A stretch of 64,000 bases of DNA, from NCBI GenBank assembly GCA_027604005.1, contig JADGJT010000090.1, positions 1 to 64,000 on the forward strand, given 5' to 3'. A program made the position numbers and the translations under genes. The DNA comes from Dinochytrium kinnereticum (taxonomy: Eukaryota; Chytridiomycota; Chytridiomycetes; Chytridiales; Chytridiaceae). The notes beneath the pieces are model-generated. The model saw nothing but the letters and a program-made list of their open reading frames with translations, did not search any database and was not told the DNA's origin. Positions 34,738 to 47,023 of the stretch are shown here, piece by piece (within the stretch, counting starts at the first letter, position 1; each line of letters starts with the position of its first letter).

Positions 34738-34801
34738 CACCAAACCCCTCAATAATAATACTGACAAGTTGCATCAAAATTCACCCAAAACAAAAACAAA
34801 C

Positions 34802-35593
34802 ATGATCGACACGCTCTTCTCCCTCCTCAGACGGCTGCGGAAGACGGCCGACCGCGAGCTGCGCTTCCTGCTGCTCGGCCTCGACAACGCCGGGAAGACG
34901 TCCATTCTCAAGCGTCTGGCCATGGAGGACATCACCGAGGTCAAGCCAACGCAGGGCTTCAACATCAAGTCTGTGCAGTACGACGGCTTCAGGATGAATG
35001 TCTGGGACATTGGAGGTGGGCCCACCCTCTGCTCCTGGGACTGACCTTCTTTCTCCCTTGGTTTGAAGGCCAGAAGGCGATAAGGCCCTACTGGAGAAAC
35101 TACTTTGACAGCACGGACGTTCTGGTGGGTGGAATTACTTGGCTCTGTAGCTGACCCGTGGCCTTTTCATCTGCGTCTAGATTTATGTCATTGACAGCTC
35201 TGATAAGAGGCGTCTTGAAGAAACGTCAGTACCATTTTCACCACCTTTTTATTTCTTTGTGCGGCTGGTAAAGGCTTAACCATCAGCTTTGCAGCGGCGA
35301 AGAGTTGAACCAGCTGCTTGAAGAAAGCAAGCTTGCTTCAGTCCCCTTGCTAGTCTTTGCGAACAAGCAAGACATGGTCGACGCACTTCCCGGTGACGAG
35401 GTGAGTCCATCTTTGACAGAAAACAGGCACGGCCATCTATCTGACCCCCGTCCTCTTCTAAAAGATTGCGGTGGGCTTGAACCTGAATTCCATCCGCGAC
35501 CGCAAGTGGCATATATGCCCCTGCTCAGCAGTCCAAGGAGAAGGAGTAACAGAAGGCATGGAATGGGCCATCAACGTCTGCATGAAGAAATAA
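34802..35593 (+). CDS. ARL3: ARL3 small GTPase (ciliary ARF-like)
   Basis: This is an ARF-like GTPase that in flagellated cells releases lipidated cargo from UNC119/PDE6D carriers inside cilia. Motifs: P-loop [12 protein letters not shown], switch [15 protein letters not shown], switch [37 protein letters not shown], the NKQD base-specificity motif and [20 protein letters not shown]. The N-terminal helix [14 protein letters not shown] lacks Gly2, as expected where ARL3 is not myristoylated. Introns: about 35015-35068, 35126-35181, about 35226-35289 and about 35401-35464. It ends MKK, TAA 35593, 43 bp before the convergent MICU1 stop. ARL2 and ARL1 are less likely because 'TQGFNIKSV' and the WDIGGQ-RPYW context match ARL3. 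Its presence hints at a flagellum. Confidence 0.92.
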
Positions 35594-35636
35594 TATACAT
35601 AGATATGGATGGAGAAAACAGTTGTCTATATTGCCT

Positions 35637-37217
35637 TCACTCTTTGATGCATTCCCACACCCTCTCGAACGACATGGGCGCCGTCTTCCTTGCGTCCAGG
35701 TTACGGAATATCCTTCCTTTGCAGACGTGATCATAAAACTCGGATTCATCAAGTCGACCGTCAGAGTTCTTTCAAAAGATTTAGCAAAATGGAAGAAAGT
35801 TCAAGGCGAATTCTTCTTACAGTGTCGAAAACATGGAAAAGCAGCTCAATCTGTCCATCCGTCAACTGCAACCCCACAACCCTCCTCATGATCTTCTGAA
35901 ACTCGGTTCGAGTCCAATGCTGCTTTGAGATGGTGGGATAATACTGGTACGCCAGTCCTAAAAGCAGCACACTATTAGCGACTGCACCAGAACAGGAAAG
36001 GGAAGAAACAAAAAAAGGATCCAAATAATCACACCCAAATCATGAATCCTCGATCGAATCGTCCGATCAAACTGCATAAACTGGTTTAACGAGACTCTCT
36101 CATCCGTTTCCGGGAATGATTCAATCTTCTCCAAAAGACCTCGCAGATGTTTTTGGTTCCCGTAAGAGACGACGGCTCTTCCGAAGTCTCTTAGACTGAT
36201 CGTGTCGTTCCTTACATCAAATTGATGAAACTCTAACTTCAGCATCTCAAGCTGCAATCGGCCCATGAAATCGGCAAAGGTGTCGTATGTTAACGGCCGA
36301 TCACCCTTGTCTCCAAAGAATACTTTGAGAAGCCCTACACAACAGTTTGTTTCAGCACGCTTTTTGCACCCTTTTCTTTTTACCAGCAGACGGTAACTTG
36401 AAGCTGTTCTCCTTTTCCTTGCTGCCCATCCTGTGCACATTATCAGCATATGCAAAAGTACCGTATCTGACAATACCTCCCTCCCGCCTTCACGGCATCC
36501 AAGTGGAACGACATGATCTTCTCAAACTCTGATTTCGAGACCGTTCCATTCCCATCATCATCAAAGACTTTACCACATTGTTAGAAAAAAACAACAACAA
36601 CATAAGCCAAAGCTATCCCAGAACTCAAAAACAGAAAATCATACTCATAAAGGAAACCCGCCAATTCTCCATCGGGGTGGCCAGTAACGTTACAAAGACA
36701 ATGTATTCGGAAAAGGAGATGAGCCCGTCTCCATCCGTATCAGCTAGCGCAAAAAACCTCTCCGCAGAAGGAACGCGGTTGCCCGGTCCATCTTGATATA
36801 TCCGATAGGGAAGTAACGATCGCATAAAATCATACACCGTCATATACTTTTTGTTATCCTTTGTCTACCACCCCCACCACAATATAGAATATAAAAGCCT
36901 CATGATTAGAGACAGAAGGAACAAAGCATTGAAAAAAACAATAGCTTCGTCTAAAGCCAAAAACACCCAACCAAACACACCTTTGATGCAAAATAATTGA
37001 AAACCTTTAGAGGATGGGAGAACGATCGCAACTTGGTCTCATATTCCCCCAATCTCCGTGCCGTCCATCCATCATTTCCCCCGCCTTGCCTCGAATCAGG
37101 CGCATCGCAGTGAATCCCGCGAGTACCGTAGACGAACCTTTTGGCGTTGGCAGTCCGGTTGGTCCAGTAGCATGTCCCGAGGGTGGTGGCGAGCACAAGT
37201 GGAACCAACAACCGCAT
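35637..37217 (-). CDS. MICU1-type EF-hand regulator of the mitochondrial calcium uniporter
   Basis: This is an intermembrane-space gatekeeper of MCU. Start 37217 gives a short hydrophobic, positively charged N-terminus (MRLLVPLVLATTLGTCYW) that can act as a mitochondrial signal-anchor. The family order follows: RRLGEYETKLRSFSHPLKVF, VYDFMRSLLPY, a canonical first EF-hand ADTDGDGLISFSEY, the pseudo/linker hand VFDDDGNGTVSKSEFEKIMS, the central lobe with FFGDKGDRPLTYDTFADF, and the second canonical EF-hand DTNSDGRLDESEFYDHV. The C-terminal helix ends RVWECIKE. Introns run throughout. MICU and MCU are absent from budding yeast. MCU itself is not in this window. Confidence 0.88.
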
Positions 37218-37428
37218 TCTTGCGCAGAAAATAAATTTTTGGTATCCAGTGGTCAACACACTTCTGGACGGAGGTCGACGGCATTGTAATTTAACGAAAG
37301 CATGTTACTGGACTATTAACAAAATATACATCAGCAGCAGCAAGACGAAGAACATTAAGCGGTTACTCCCAACCCCTCCACACGTTACGTTCCCCCCAAA
37401 TGTAATCATAACACCGTTAGAACCCTAA

Positions 37429-40400
37429 TCACCCCTTGTACTTGTCCTCCATCTGCAACCGCTTGTTGGGATCAAGCGAATTCTGCAGCCCTATCAAAGT
37501 CTTTGACACGGCCTCAGTGGCCCCTATCATCGGCTTTAAAACCGCAACTGGAACAGCGCGAATAACCGCCTTTGCCGTGCCCTATGCAAAGAAACAAAAC
37601 CAAAACATAAATCACCAATCCATCCATACAAACAAACAAAAAACCAAAAGACACAAAAAAAACCAAACCTGAGCCCCTGTTTTCTCATAAACTTCCATAG
37701 GAACAGCCAAAATTGTTCTTGCGGCCGTCCCTATACTCTTTCTCATACTGTAAAGGCCCAACTCAACGCCTTCTTTGATATCCCGTGGTTGGTCCGAAAG
37801 TTTGCTGATGGCAAAGGACTCGTCTTCTCCCGCATATCCCTCTCCCCGGATGTCATCCGACAAGATTTCATCCGCATGTTCCAACAAAACTTGAGTCCCC
37901 ACCGCTAATCTCGTGCCGAGTCGCAGCGTCTCCATCGTTGCGGCTTTCACGAACGTTTTCACGCCTTTTTGAATGCCTACAATGAAGAAAAAAGTGTGTA
38001 AATAAATGAAGATGCAATAAAATGAAAAGGGCACCTTTGATGATTCTACCGTCCTTTCGATACTGCTCGATAGGAATCAAAATCAAATTCGCAATTCCCA
38101 CCCCCAAGTTAACAAACGCCTTCACACCAGAAACCCCCGAAACAACTCTCGGCACCTGAGTATTTCGAATATGCGGCAACCACTCCCTAAGAAGTGTCTC
38201 AGACATCCTTGCCCACCCCTTCACCCCTGTCATCCGGATATCACGAAGCGTCATCTCAGCACCGTCCAGATGGAAAAAATTGAGGATCTCAATAAGATTA
38301 CCATCTTTGAGGTTTGTGTAGTCGACTTGCTTGGGTTTGTAGTCGATTTTAAGGGAGATCGGATGGATTTCGCAAAGCTCTTGTTGTTTGCGGGGTATAA
38401 AGAAGGGCGGTTAAGGAAAATAGAGGAGGAAGAATTAGGACTTACGGAAAAAGGTGTTGTCGGCACTCCCGGGGTTAGATGGCTCAGACTCCTCCGTGTC
38501 TGAGGGAAGAGTGTAAGAGAAAAATCTTATTAATGACGTGAGAGCGTCCTGGTCCACATGAAGTCGCAATGGCAGAAGTCGAATCTATTAAAAGAATGAT
38601 AAGTTTAACCTCCATCCTTCCTTCACTACATCCTACCTTCAATCTCGTTTCTTCCAACGGACTCTGGCTAGGATTCGGGCGAACCTTCACCAACTCAAAC
38701 CGAATCATATCCGACTTCTTCTCCCTAGGCTGATCATCCGAATCCGGCCTCATATGCGACAAAAACTTTCTCCAAGTCGACGTCCGAATGTTATCGATGA
38801 TGTCGAAATCACGAACAAGAAGCAGAGTCTTGGCAGCCCTTTCCGCAGACTGCGAAAACACCTTAACGTCAACCGTCACACCGAAAGCGCGAAACTCCAT
38901 CGCAGGTTCACGAGATCGTTTTAAGGGTGAGTGTCTTGTGGATGCTCGGCTTTTTCTTTGGTCGCGCTTCGATTCTTCGGGGGAGAGGATGTCATCGTCT
39001 TGGAGACTTGACTCAGATATGTTTTCATAATCGATGTCTCCGATCGGAATCTCTGGGATATCTGCAGAGTCCACAGAGTGCGAACGAGGAGGCACTGTCT
39101 CAGGCATATGATCGGTGCTGACACCCATTTGGTCCCAGTCAAATCCGTCAAAAAGCTTCCAGACAATATCAAAGTTCTGTGTGCTAAAGTGAAACAACGG
39201 CTTCTCTCTTGAAGCAAAAATTAGGATAAAGCAGGAAAAAAACGCAGCATCCAAACCTTTCTGGAACCTCCTTCGCCTCAGGCTCTTTTACAAGACAGAA
39301 ATGATCATTGCTGATATGAAAACTATCAATAGGGTCATACGCAAATATGACATCCCCAGGCAAGAAGCGTTCATACTTCTGACTAGTCAATTCAGCACCG
39401 ATCAGAATGCAATCATCTGAGTCTAGGGTATCATCCCAAGCGGTCCCAGGGCTCGCTCGGATTGGAGAGCTTGGTAGACTTTCTCTTGTATCATCGAAAA
39501 TGTCGCCTTAAGGAGAAATTTCAGCCGGCATTGTTAGGTTGGAACAAACCAAGAGCATCCATATTGATTCGATTAGATCTCGCAGCTTTAGGGTTGGAGG
39601 CCTGTCTGATTCCTGAATTAGACAATATATAGAAAAAATACGTTTACTTCGCATCCGATGATCTAGGCTTTTCTTTATCGTCAGAAAATGACCCGAGGAA
39701 TGCTATGAGACTTTGAAATGAGTCGGCGCACGTCTCTATCGTAACAAGGCGATCTGATACCGATATCTGTTTTCATTTATATGTTGGTCCTACTTTTAAA
39801 AGAGAAAGCATGCATACCTCAACGAAGCCTCCAGCCCCTATCTGAACCGAAACATCAAGCTGCTCTATATTGGCTATCTGGGCTGCAGTTAAAATCTATA
39901 ACGAGGTTAAATAAACACTTTTTGCAAAAAGCTCAATACTTCTGTTCCTAGGATAGGTTGAGCGCTAGCCTTTGGCGTGAAGCGTAAGTCTGACAACTGG
40001 ATGTACCCTTTCTGCATGAAAACCTTCACAATAACAGGCGCACTTCCTGGTTGCAGGTCGACGATAGCCTGAAGACAGTATTTGAGATTCGCAGTAGAAC
40101 GAAGGTAGATAACTTACTTTAAGCTTTTCTATTGAAAGGAATCCAATAAAATAATTGTTACTTGTTTTATACATAAGCTGACAGCCATCGAGAGAGACAT
40201 TCAGTTTGGTAATGCGTTCAATATCATCGACGTAGATCATCTGCCCACTATTTTAGGTAAGCAGCAGAGAATTTACTTACCTCGCTTGGCATCTTAAAAA
40301 AGGTCGACATATCCTCAGCGATGCGAGGATCACGCGCAATGTTGACAATAAGATCATTCAAAGCAACAACAACATTAGTCTCCTTTACGAAGTCGTTTGC

Positions 40401-43400
40401 AGGATCGGAGAAGATTGAAAATGTCACAGAGCTTCTCTTCTGCGATTAAAACAGTTCATAGTTAATTCCACAGGTAAAAAAGAAGGATTACCGTATGGTC
40501 TTTCGTCCTTCCCAGAGATATTCCGTGAAGTACATCGTCAATTTTTAAACCTCCGGATGAGCCCTTTACCGCAAAAGCCTTACAACATAATCCGGTAGAG
40601 GTGGGTTATTGATCGTTTCTCGAAGATACAAATATTTAAAGTGCCATTGTAAACGGCCAAAACAACGATAGGAGCAACTACAATAAAGACATATAAGTAA
40701 ACATACCCCGGATTCCGAGGGATAAAACATGACAGAGAGATCCCTAAGCTCAGCCCCGTAAGAATATGAAAGTGGGGTAGCACTTTGAATCACAATTTTC
40801 CCTAAAAAGTGTTAAGGCATTCTAAATTTACGGAAATTACCTAGTGCTAGATGAAGTTTTACAGCTATCATCCCATTTTGTTCATTACTCACTTCAGACG
40901 TCTGAATCATCTTTACAATTAATATAAACCGAACCATCTATTACACCCACCGATCGATCCCGCGCGTTCCATGCAGTCAACCCGTTCGCAAACAAGAGCA
41001 AGTCATCCAAATCACCTTTCGAAAGGCTTAGGCTCACAGAAGGCAAGTTCACTTCTAGCAATTGCTAGGAAACAATCAGATTATAAACAAACATAGCCAA
41101 GCATACGGTGTTTGGACTAATTGATTCCGCAGAGCTATCGGCACTCTTTCGGGATTGTCGCGAAGTCGCCCCTCCGATATCATACCAGCTTTGAAAACCA
41201 TAGCCCGCAGATTCATCGTCAACTGGATGATCGTCATAAGGTGATGGTGAGGCAGTCTTTTCTCGACTGCTGTCTGGTACCAAAGATGAAAGTCTGAAAT
41301 TCCAGTCATTAAACCCATCTATATGGGAGTCATTCGCTATAGACATGAAGCTTTTCGAGATAAGACCTTCAAAATAATGAGCCAAAGGATTCTATACGGC
41401 TTTACCAAATCTCCTCCGCGGCTTGCAGATAGAAACGCGTAGATTATCAAAACCTAAAGTCAGGCTGTGATGTTTTGGTTGCTCTAGAAGGTCCGAAACA
41501 ACTGCCACATCGGAGCTGTGGTCTACGGAACCCCTCAGCCTGATTAAATCAACCAGTAAACTTGTCGAAGAATCTCTAAACAGGCGTTAGAGTTCTTAAA
41601 TTGTAAACTCAATTACCTCGACCATATCGATGCACCGAGTGGCAGAACTAACAGGTGAATGCATTCAGTTTTAAACGTTACCGCTAAAGAGCTAGAAGAT
41701 ATATCAGAAAACACAACTCAAAAAAACCCCCACGTCTTTCTAGGAGCTGCTTGCTGGGGCTCCTTACGACTCCGAAATCCACTTGCTATCTTGCTCAATA
41801 GAGCAGAAGCTGCCTCCAGCCGTGTCAGCTCTCCAAAAACAAAAAATGACTTTAAGTCAATGTTCATGTTTGCAGAAAGACCACCGTTACAGTTATTGAA
41901 AAACAGGGTATGCTCTGATCGGGCCTCCCTTTCAATAAAGTTTCCATAAAGTATATCTTCGAAGTCTACAGATGAGACGTCTCGATCCAAAGCGTTCTCC
42001 TTGAGAGGAGATTCTGAAAGAATAAGCACGGGATTATAATGCCTATCCGGAGCCATAATAGCGCTATGATCAGATAGAAGTGCCTGAAGCCTCGAAAACT
42101 TGAGGTCAGCAGCAACTTCTTCATCGATAAGGCTAAGACGAACTTTTGCCTCAGATAGGTCGATTCGAAAGTGGTGAATGTTGCACCCGAGAGGTAAAGA
42201 GAGAGAAGGTTTTCCCTCGCTCTCCAGTTCGTTTCTCAAAATAGCCTCAAGCGCGGATCGCGGCAAAATAGTTCCACCAGAATCCTCACTAAGCAAAAAA
42301 ACAGAAAGCTTCTCAAGTAGAAGCGTAAGGCGAGTTCCTTTTGACTTTGATTGCTGCTGACTTTCCTGCATAAAACTGTCGTCATAGGCGCTTGAGGACG
42401 GTCGACGGCCTTCCGAGTCATTGTCTGACGTGTCGTCACTCCTCGCCTCGTCACCTTGAAGACTCTGAAGCTTATTGACAAGATTGTTTAGAATCGCGAG
42501 ATCTTCCTTTGAAATGATGCAGAGAGCCGGCGGACATGTAACGTTAACCTCTAAACGTGGGCGTTGCCATCCTCTTGAGCTAGCACTAAAAGGGTCTTCC
42601 AGAAGACTCTCTGTAGCGGTCATATACAGTGGCTTTGACTCCACAACCTCACTGAAGCATATTGCAGCACTTATCGGGGTGGTTGCAAAGGAGACCAATG
42701 TTCTTGAAAGACCTGACACTGAAGACGGTGCGTCGCTAGACTCGGATAACGTCGCTGAAGTCACCATATCGCGCGACAGGACTGAAACTCCGACTTGAAG
42801 TCCAGAGATGGAAAGCCTTTTCCTGAAAATGCCCGGACCATCCTGCTCGACTTTGTTCTCAGTTCTGGCCTCGTCTAAAAGAGAGAAGTCTTGGACATCT
42901 GCGTGCTCCACAATCACATTTACGGAGGAACGGTCAAAATCGTTTTCTCCATCAATGAGTATCCGCAAAGTCACGTCATCTACAGAGACCATAGCTGAAG
43001 AGATGATACGCTCCATTAGATTGGCTATTGTCTTCACCCCATCGTTCTCTTCGGACATAAACGGAAAGCTTTCCGCAATTCCCGTTTCGATAGGCTGATT
43101 CCTCAAAAAGTCGCCAGCAAAGTGGACAGAAGAAGATAGGATCTGTGAAGCGCTCTCCGGAAAAGCTGGGAGGAAATAAAAGGTATCAGCTTAATAAAAA
43201 GTTGCAAGTGAAGAAACCTCGAAACTCTTCATTGATTTTACAGTCAACCTGAGACCATTAGTAACCTTTGACGTGCGATACCACAAACCTTCAGCCCCTT
43301 GATCTGAAGGCTGCAGCGTCCCGACCAAAGGTTGTTCCAAGGCACAGTCACAAGTATTTCCTCAATCTGTCCCATACAGAGAATGACCGGGGCTCTACTT

Positions 43401-43650
43401 TGCTCCAGCAGATTGTTGATGGCCTAATTAAAACCACACCTCAGGTTAAAACCACACGGTGGCATGCGAATTGCATGCAGCCAACCTGCAGGTTGAGTCC
43501 GAGGCCGCGCAGGACGACCTGGCCCTTGCCCAGCTGGACATCCAGGTTCTCTGCGTCCAGCTCCCTGTCCAGGAACTGCCCCATGGCCCTCCTCAGGAGG
43601 AACAGCACCACCTTCTTCTGCAGCGACGGCGGGAAGAGGGTGGAGAACAT
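37429..43650 (-). CDS. ATG2: ATG2 lipid-transfer autophagy protein
   Basis: This is a bridge-like chorein-family protein moving lipid from ER to the phagophore with ATG9 and ATG18. The N-terminus (start 43650) is a chorein motif: MFSTLFPPSLQKKVVLFLLR, GQFLDRELDAENLDVQLGKG and VVLRGLGLNLQ. The long middle has the expected beta-groove character (for example LRLHVDQDALTSLIRF near 38560, and TVDVKVFSQSAERAAKTLLL). The C-terminal ATG_C helices follow: SGVKAFVNLGVGIANLILIP, KGVKTFVKAATMETLRLGTR and GTAARTILAVPMEVYEKTGA, ending MEDKYKG at 37429. About 20 introns are present; the spliced size of about 1,750-1,900 residues fits. It is divergent from LIS1 by 88 bp. Confidence 0.93.
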
Positions 43651-43738
43651 TGCTGACGGCCTCAGGGCTGACAATCCAGGAGAAATCGACCCCCAGCGAA
43701 ACCACCAGGCCTTAATTTTGGGTGTTACCTTTCCAACG

Positions 43739-45339
43739 ATGTCCCTCACCACGAAGCAAGAGGACGAACTGTGAGCGATCGCACCCCTCCCTGACTGCCT
43801 GGCTGCGATAGTCCCCGTCTGCTCACACCCTTTCCCGATGATGCTACAGGCGGCTGGCGATACTCGACTACCTGCATTCGGCTGGCCTCAATGCCGCATT
43901 CACCGCTCTCAAGGACGAGCTGGCGATCTCGGAGTACGTCTCGGATGGCAAGCAAAAGTATTCCGGGCTTCTTGAGAAGAAATGGACATCCGTCATCAGG
44001 CTTCAAAAGAAGGTGGGCCCTCGTGAGCATCGGCATCGCTCTTCTCACACCTTGCCAAAAACTATTCACAGGTGATGGATCTGGAGACAAAGGTGGCGGG
44101 CATGCAGGAGGAACTGAGCAATGCACCCGTCCGCAAATCCACAAGTTCGGTGGACTGGATTCCTCGACCTCCTGAAAAGTATTCATTGACTGGGCACCGA
44201 AGTCCCGTCACCAAAGTCGCTTTCCACCCTGTTTTCTCACTCCTAGCTTCGGCGTCCGAAGATGCGACCATCAAGATCTGGGATTATGAGTCTGGAGATT
44301 TTGAGAGGACTTTGAAAGGACACACGAAACCCGTTCAGGATCTTGCTTTTGATCCAAAGGGGAACTATCTAGGTTTTTACATCTTTGGGTATCTTTCAAT
44401 GTGCTAAAAATCCAACAGTGTCTTGCTCCGCCGATCTCAGTATCAAACTTTGGGATATCGCTGCTGACTACAAATGCATACGGACTCTTTATGGCCACGA
44501 CCACAGTATATCATCTGTCGCTTTCGTGCTTTCTGGCGATTTTATTGTTTCGGCTTCCAGGGATAAAACACTAAAAATGTGGGAGGTCAGCACAGGATAC
44601 TGCACAAAGACGCTGTATGGCCATCAGGATTGGGTTCGGATGGTGACAGCATCGGACGATGGCAAGCTTTTGGCAAGCTGTTCAAGTGATCAGGTTGCTT
44701 ATCGCACGTATAGTGGAGGCTAACTGTTTCCAGACGATCCGTCTATGGGATTCTTCGACTGGTGATTCTAAGGGAGAGCTCCGGGGACATGAGCATGTGG
44801 TTGAGTGTATAGCGTTTGCCCCAGCCTCAAGTGGGCCTCATATTAAGGAATTTTTAGGATTAGATGTAAGAGCATTTTTTTTTCTTTTCTCTTTCCTATT
44901 TTCCTCTTACGAAATTCTTCAACCTCGCTGGTATCAAACTAAAACCTTCCAAAGGGAAAATCAAAAGATCAAAGCGGCAGCCAATTCTTGGCATCTGGGT
45001 CAAGAGACAAAAGCATCAGAATCTGGGATACTATCACCTTACAATGCCTACACACTCTCGTAAGGATTGATATAGCTTCTGGACTTTCAGCCCTAACAAA
45101 TTTATCCTCAGCCCGGACACGACAACTGGGTGCGAGGGCTTTCCTTCCATCCCAGCGGTAAAGTCTTGCTGAGCGTGTCTGACGATAAAACCCTGAAAAT
45201 CTGGGACTTAAAAGCCGGACGGTGCATTAAATCCGTCGATGCTCACTCCCATTTCGTGACATGTGTGGCTTTTAACAAGACGAGCCCAATCGTTGCGACA
45301 GGCTCCGTAGACAACATTGTGAAGGTGTGGGCATGGTGA
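43739..45339 (+). CDS. LIS1/PAC1 WD40 regulator of dynein
   Basis: This dynein motor regulator (LIS1, fungal Pac1/NudF) is needed for nuclear movement. The start [11 protein letters not shown] is followed after an intron by the LisH motif [20 protein letters not shown] and a coiled coil ([20 protein letters not shown]). Seven WD repeats follow: [138 protein letters not shown] and [20 protein letters not shown]. It ends [11 protein letters not shown] 45339, close to the family end 'KVWECR'. There are about six introns, one holding a T-rich tract. Splicing past the stop would give an unrelated tail and was rejected. Confidence 0.94.
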
Positions 45340-45470
45340 GTGAAATTTTTAAGATTCTTTGAGCGTGTTCCATCCATCCTAACTTTATACAAAGCTCGTA
45401 ATCTAGAACTATCACAGCGTGAAATCGTGCCTATTTGTGCAATTACTATATGCAAAAGGGCCTCAATACA

Positions 45471-46162
45471 TCATTTTCGATCTTTCCTTTTCGTTGGATA
45501 GGATGAGGAACCCTTGTACAGATAATCGGCAATGTTCACAGAATCTGTTGTATCAAATGATGTTCGGCGGTGTGGTTGATATTTCCGCGGTGACCTGTCC
45601 ACGACATCCATTGGAACGCTTATTCTGCCAGAAATGAGTTGACGTTGAGAAAGTTATAACATACAAAACCAGACCCTCCTCCTCCAACTGGGCGATTTTG
45701 GGGTCTTGAGATGGATTGCTCTTCAACTTTGCACACTTCTCGGGGAAGAGTCTTTCGTTGATTCGAAAGAATCCAGAGCCTTCATAGTCCATTCAACTCG
45801 GCGAACAGAAAAGAAGTTTGGATATCCTTACTGTAAGTGTGTGAATCTTTACTCCGAGGTTCATTATCTCGACTCGAAGAGTTTTTCCCTCTCTCAGTTG
45901 GTGCTCGTGCTTTCCAGGTGGTGAATACCCGTCCAAGAAGTGAAGCAGTTGAGGTCCAAACTCACTTTGTCTTTCCGCCACGTCCGTGATGTTGTCTTTT
46001 AAAAGGAGATCCATCGTCCGAAATGCCTGTCTATCAGCCAAGTCATTAAACCCATTCTGCCAGTCAGCTGGTTAAAGAATATAATCACGCGCACATCTGC
46101 TCAAACAGCGAGTCATCCTTCAAGAACGACGTTGTCTTGGTGAGGTTGTCAGTCGTCCTCAT
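45471..46162 (-). CDS. Unrecognised helix-rich protein (weak BAR/Pil1-like resemblance)
   Basis: No named gene is recognised. The start MRTTDNLTKTTSFLKDDSLF (46162) is followed by a 64-nt intron (about 46030-46093), restoring EQIQAFRTMDLLLKDNITDV. A helical part then includes AERQSEFGPQLLHFLDGY and LREGKTLRVEIMNLGVKIHT. A further exon gives LKSNPSQDPKIAQLEEEG and, after a strong GTATGT donor, a Ser/Arg-rich tail ending PTKRKDRK (TGA 45471). The N-P-S-x-D-P-K-I-x-x-L-E-x-E step weakly recalls the turn between BAR-domain helices (Pil1, FAM92), but the protein (about 180 residues) is short for a full BAR domain. Exon joins are my reconstruction and the third is uncertain. It is divergent from COQ10 with 22 bp between ATGs. 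Confidence 0.42.
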
Positions 46163-46184
46163 TTTTGTTTTTTTGTTCAACAAC

Positions 46185-46992
46185 ATGAGCGCCCTCGGAT
46201 CGTTCAAGGCCGTCAAGATCACCCCACCTCGCTTCACCCTTGATGCCGCCCCCAGATGCCATTTCTTCTCACTGCCGAATCTGACCGGTGGATCGTCAGG
46301 CGCATCGCTTAAACGATCACATTCAGAACGGAAGATCTTGCGGTGAGCTGAAACCATATCCCTTCCCCACCATCTCTCCCTTTTTTCTGCCAACCAAACC
46401 TCATCAAGGCCCTATCAGCTTTTCACAAAGGCAGCTGTTCAATGTTGTGTCCGATGTCAAACACTATCATGAGTTTGTCCCATGGTGTGTGTCGTCCACG
46501 GTGCTCGCAAGCAAGGTCATTTCAACGCCATTCAACAATCCGCAAGGTGAAATAATCAAAACCCTGATGCGCGCAGAGCTCGCGGTCGGGTTTCATGCGT
46601 TGAAAGAGTCATACACTTCAGACGTTGTGTGCGTGCATCCAAACAGAGTACAGGTAAGATGAATGAAAAGACCTTATTTATTATGATCTAATCGTTTTAA
46701 TAAATAGGCAACGGCATCCAATTCAGCATTATTCAAGAATCTAGTAACAACGTGGACGTTCACACCACACATTGATAAATCACGTATTCAACCTCGAAAA
46801 CCCCAAGACTCTTCTGAAACCCCAGCTTCCCTTGAAGACCATCCCTCTTGCACCGTCGATTTCTCAATATCGTTCGAATTCAACTCAATCCTTTACTCAC
46901 GGGTGGCAGACGCGTTCTTTACAGAAGTGTGCACCATGATGGTCAACGCATTTGAGCGTCGTGCTCAGGCAATATATGGGAACCCAAAATAG
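46185..46992 (+). CDS. COQ10: COQ10, coenzyme Q-binding START-domain protein
   Basis: This mitochondrial matrix protein binds ubiquinone and supports its function and biosynthesis. The N-terminus is basic and lacks acids early (MSALGSFKAVKITPPRFTLD), a plausible presequence. After an intron (about 46340-46410) the COQ10/START core reads HSERKILRFSQRQLFNVVSD, VKHYHEFVPWCVSSTVLASK, EIIKTLMRAELAVGFHALKE, SYTSDVVCVHPNRVQATASN, ALFKNLVTTWTFTPH, CTVDFSISFEFNSILYSRVA and DAFFTEVCTMMVNAFERRAQ. The second intron is about 46653-46708. The stop TAG 46992 lies 31 bp from the UTP25 stop on the other strand. Confidence 0.93.
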
Positions 46993-47023
46993 TAGACATC
47001 AACAACCAACTTTTTCCGTATGC

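Larger units (their letters stand above)
34074..34801. other. 728-bp divergent intergenic region with satellite-like repeats
   Basis: This spans between the AIP1 and ARL3 start codons. The left third (34074-34270) is plain GC-rich sequence. The rest is a tetranucleotide-bearing tandem repeat with an assembly gap. Open frames here encode only MDGW-type repeats and are not genes. Confidence 0.75.

Noticed and set aside
34032..34767. Long minus-strand open frames encoding MDGWMDGW-type proteins
   Set aside because: They are translations of (CATC)n microsatellites and run through the N gap; there is no family resemblance.
45337..45637. Extension of LIS1 by splicing at GTGAGT after KVWA
   Set aside because: The resulting tail has no resemblance to the family, whereas the unspliced end KVWAW sits at the expected last WD strand.
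45553..45792. Minus-strand frame ending STTPPNII as the tail of the orphan gene
   Set aside because: A stronger GTATGT donor inside it leads to a longer, more plausible C-terminal exon in another frame.
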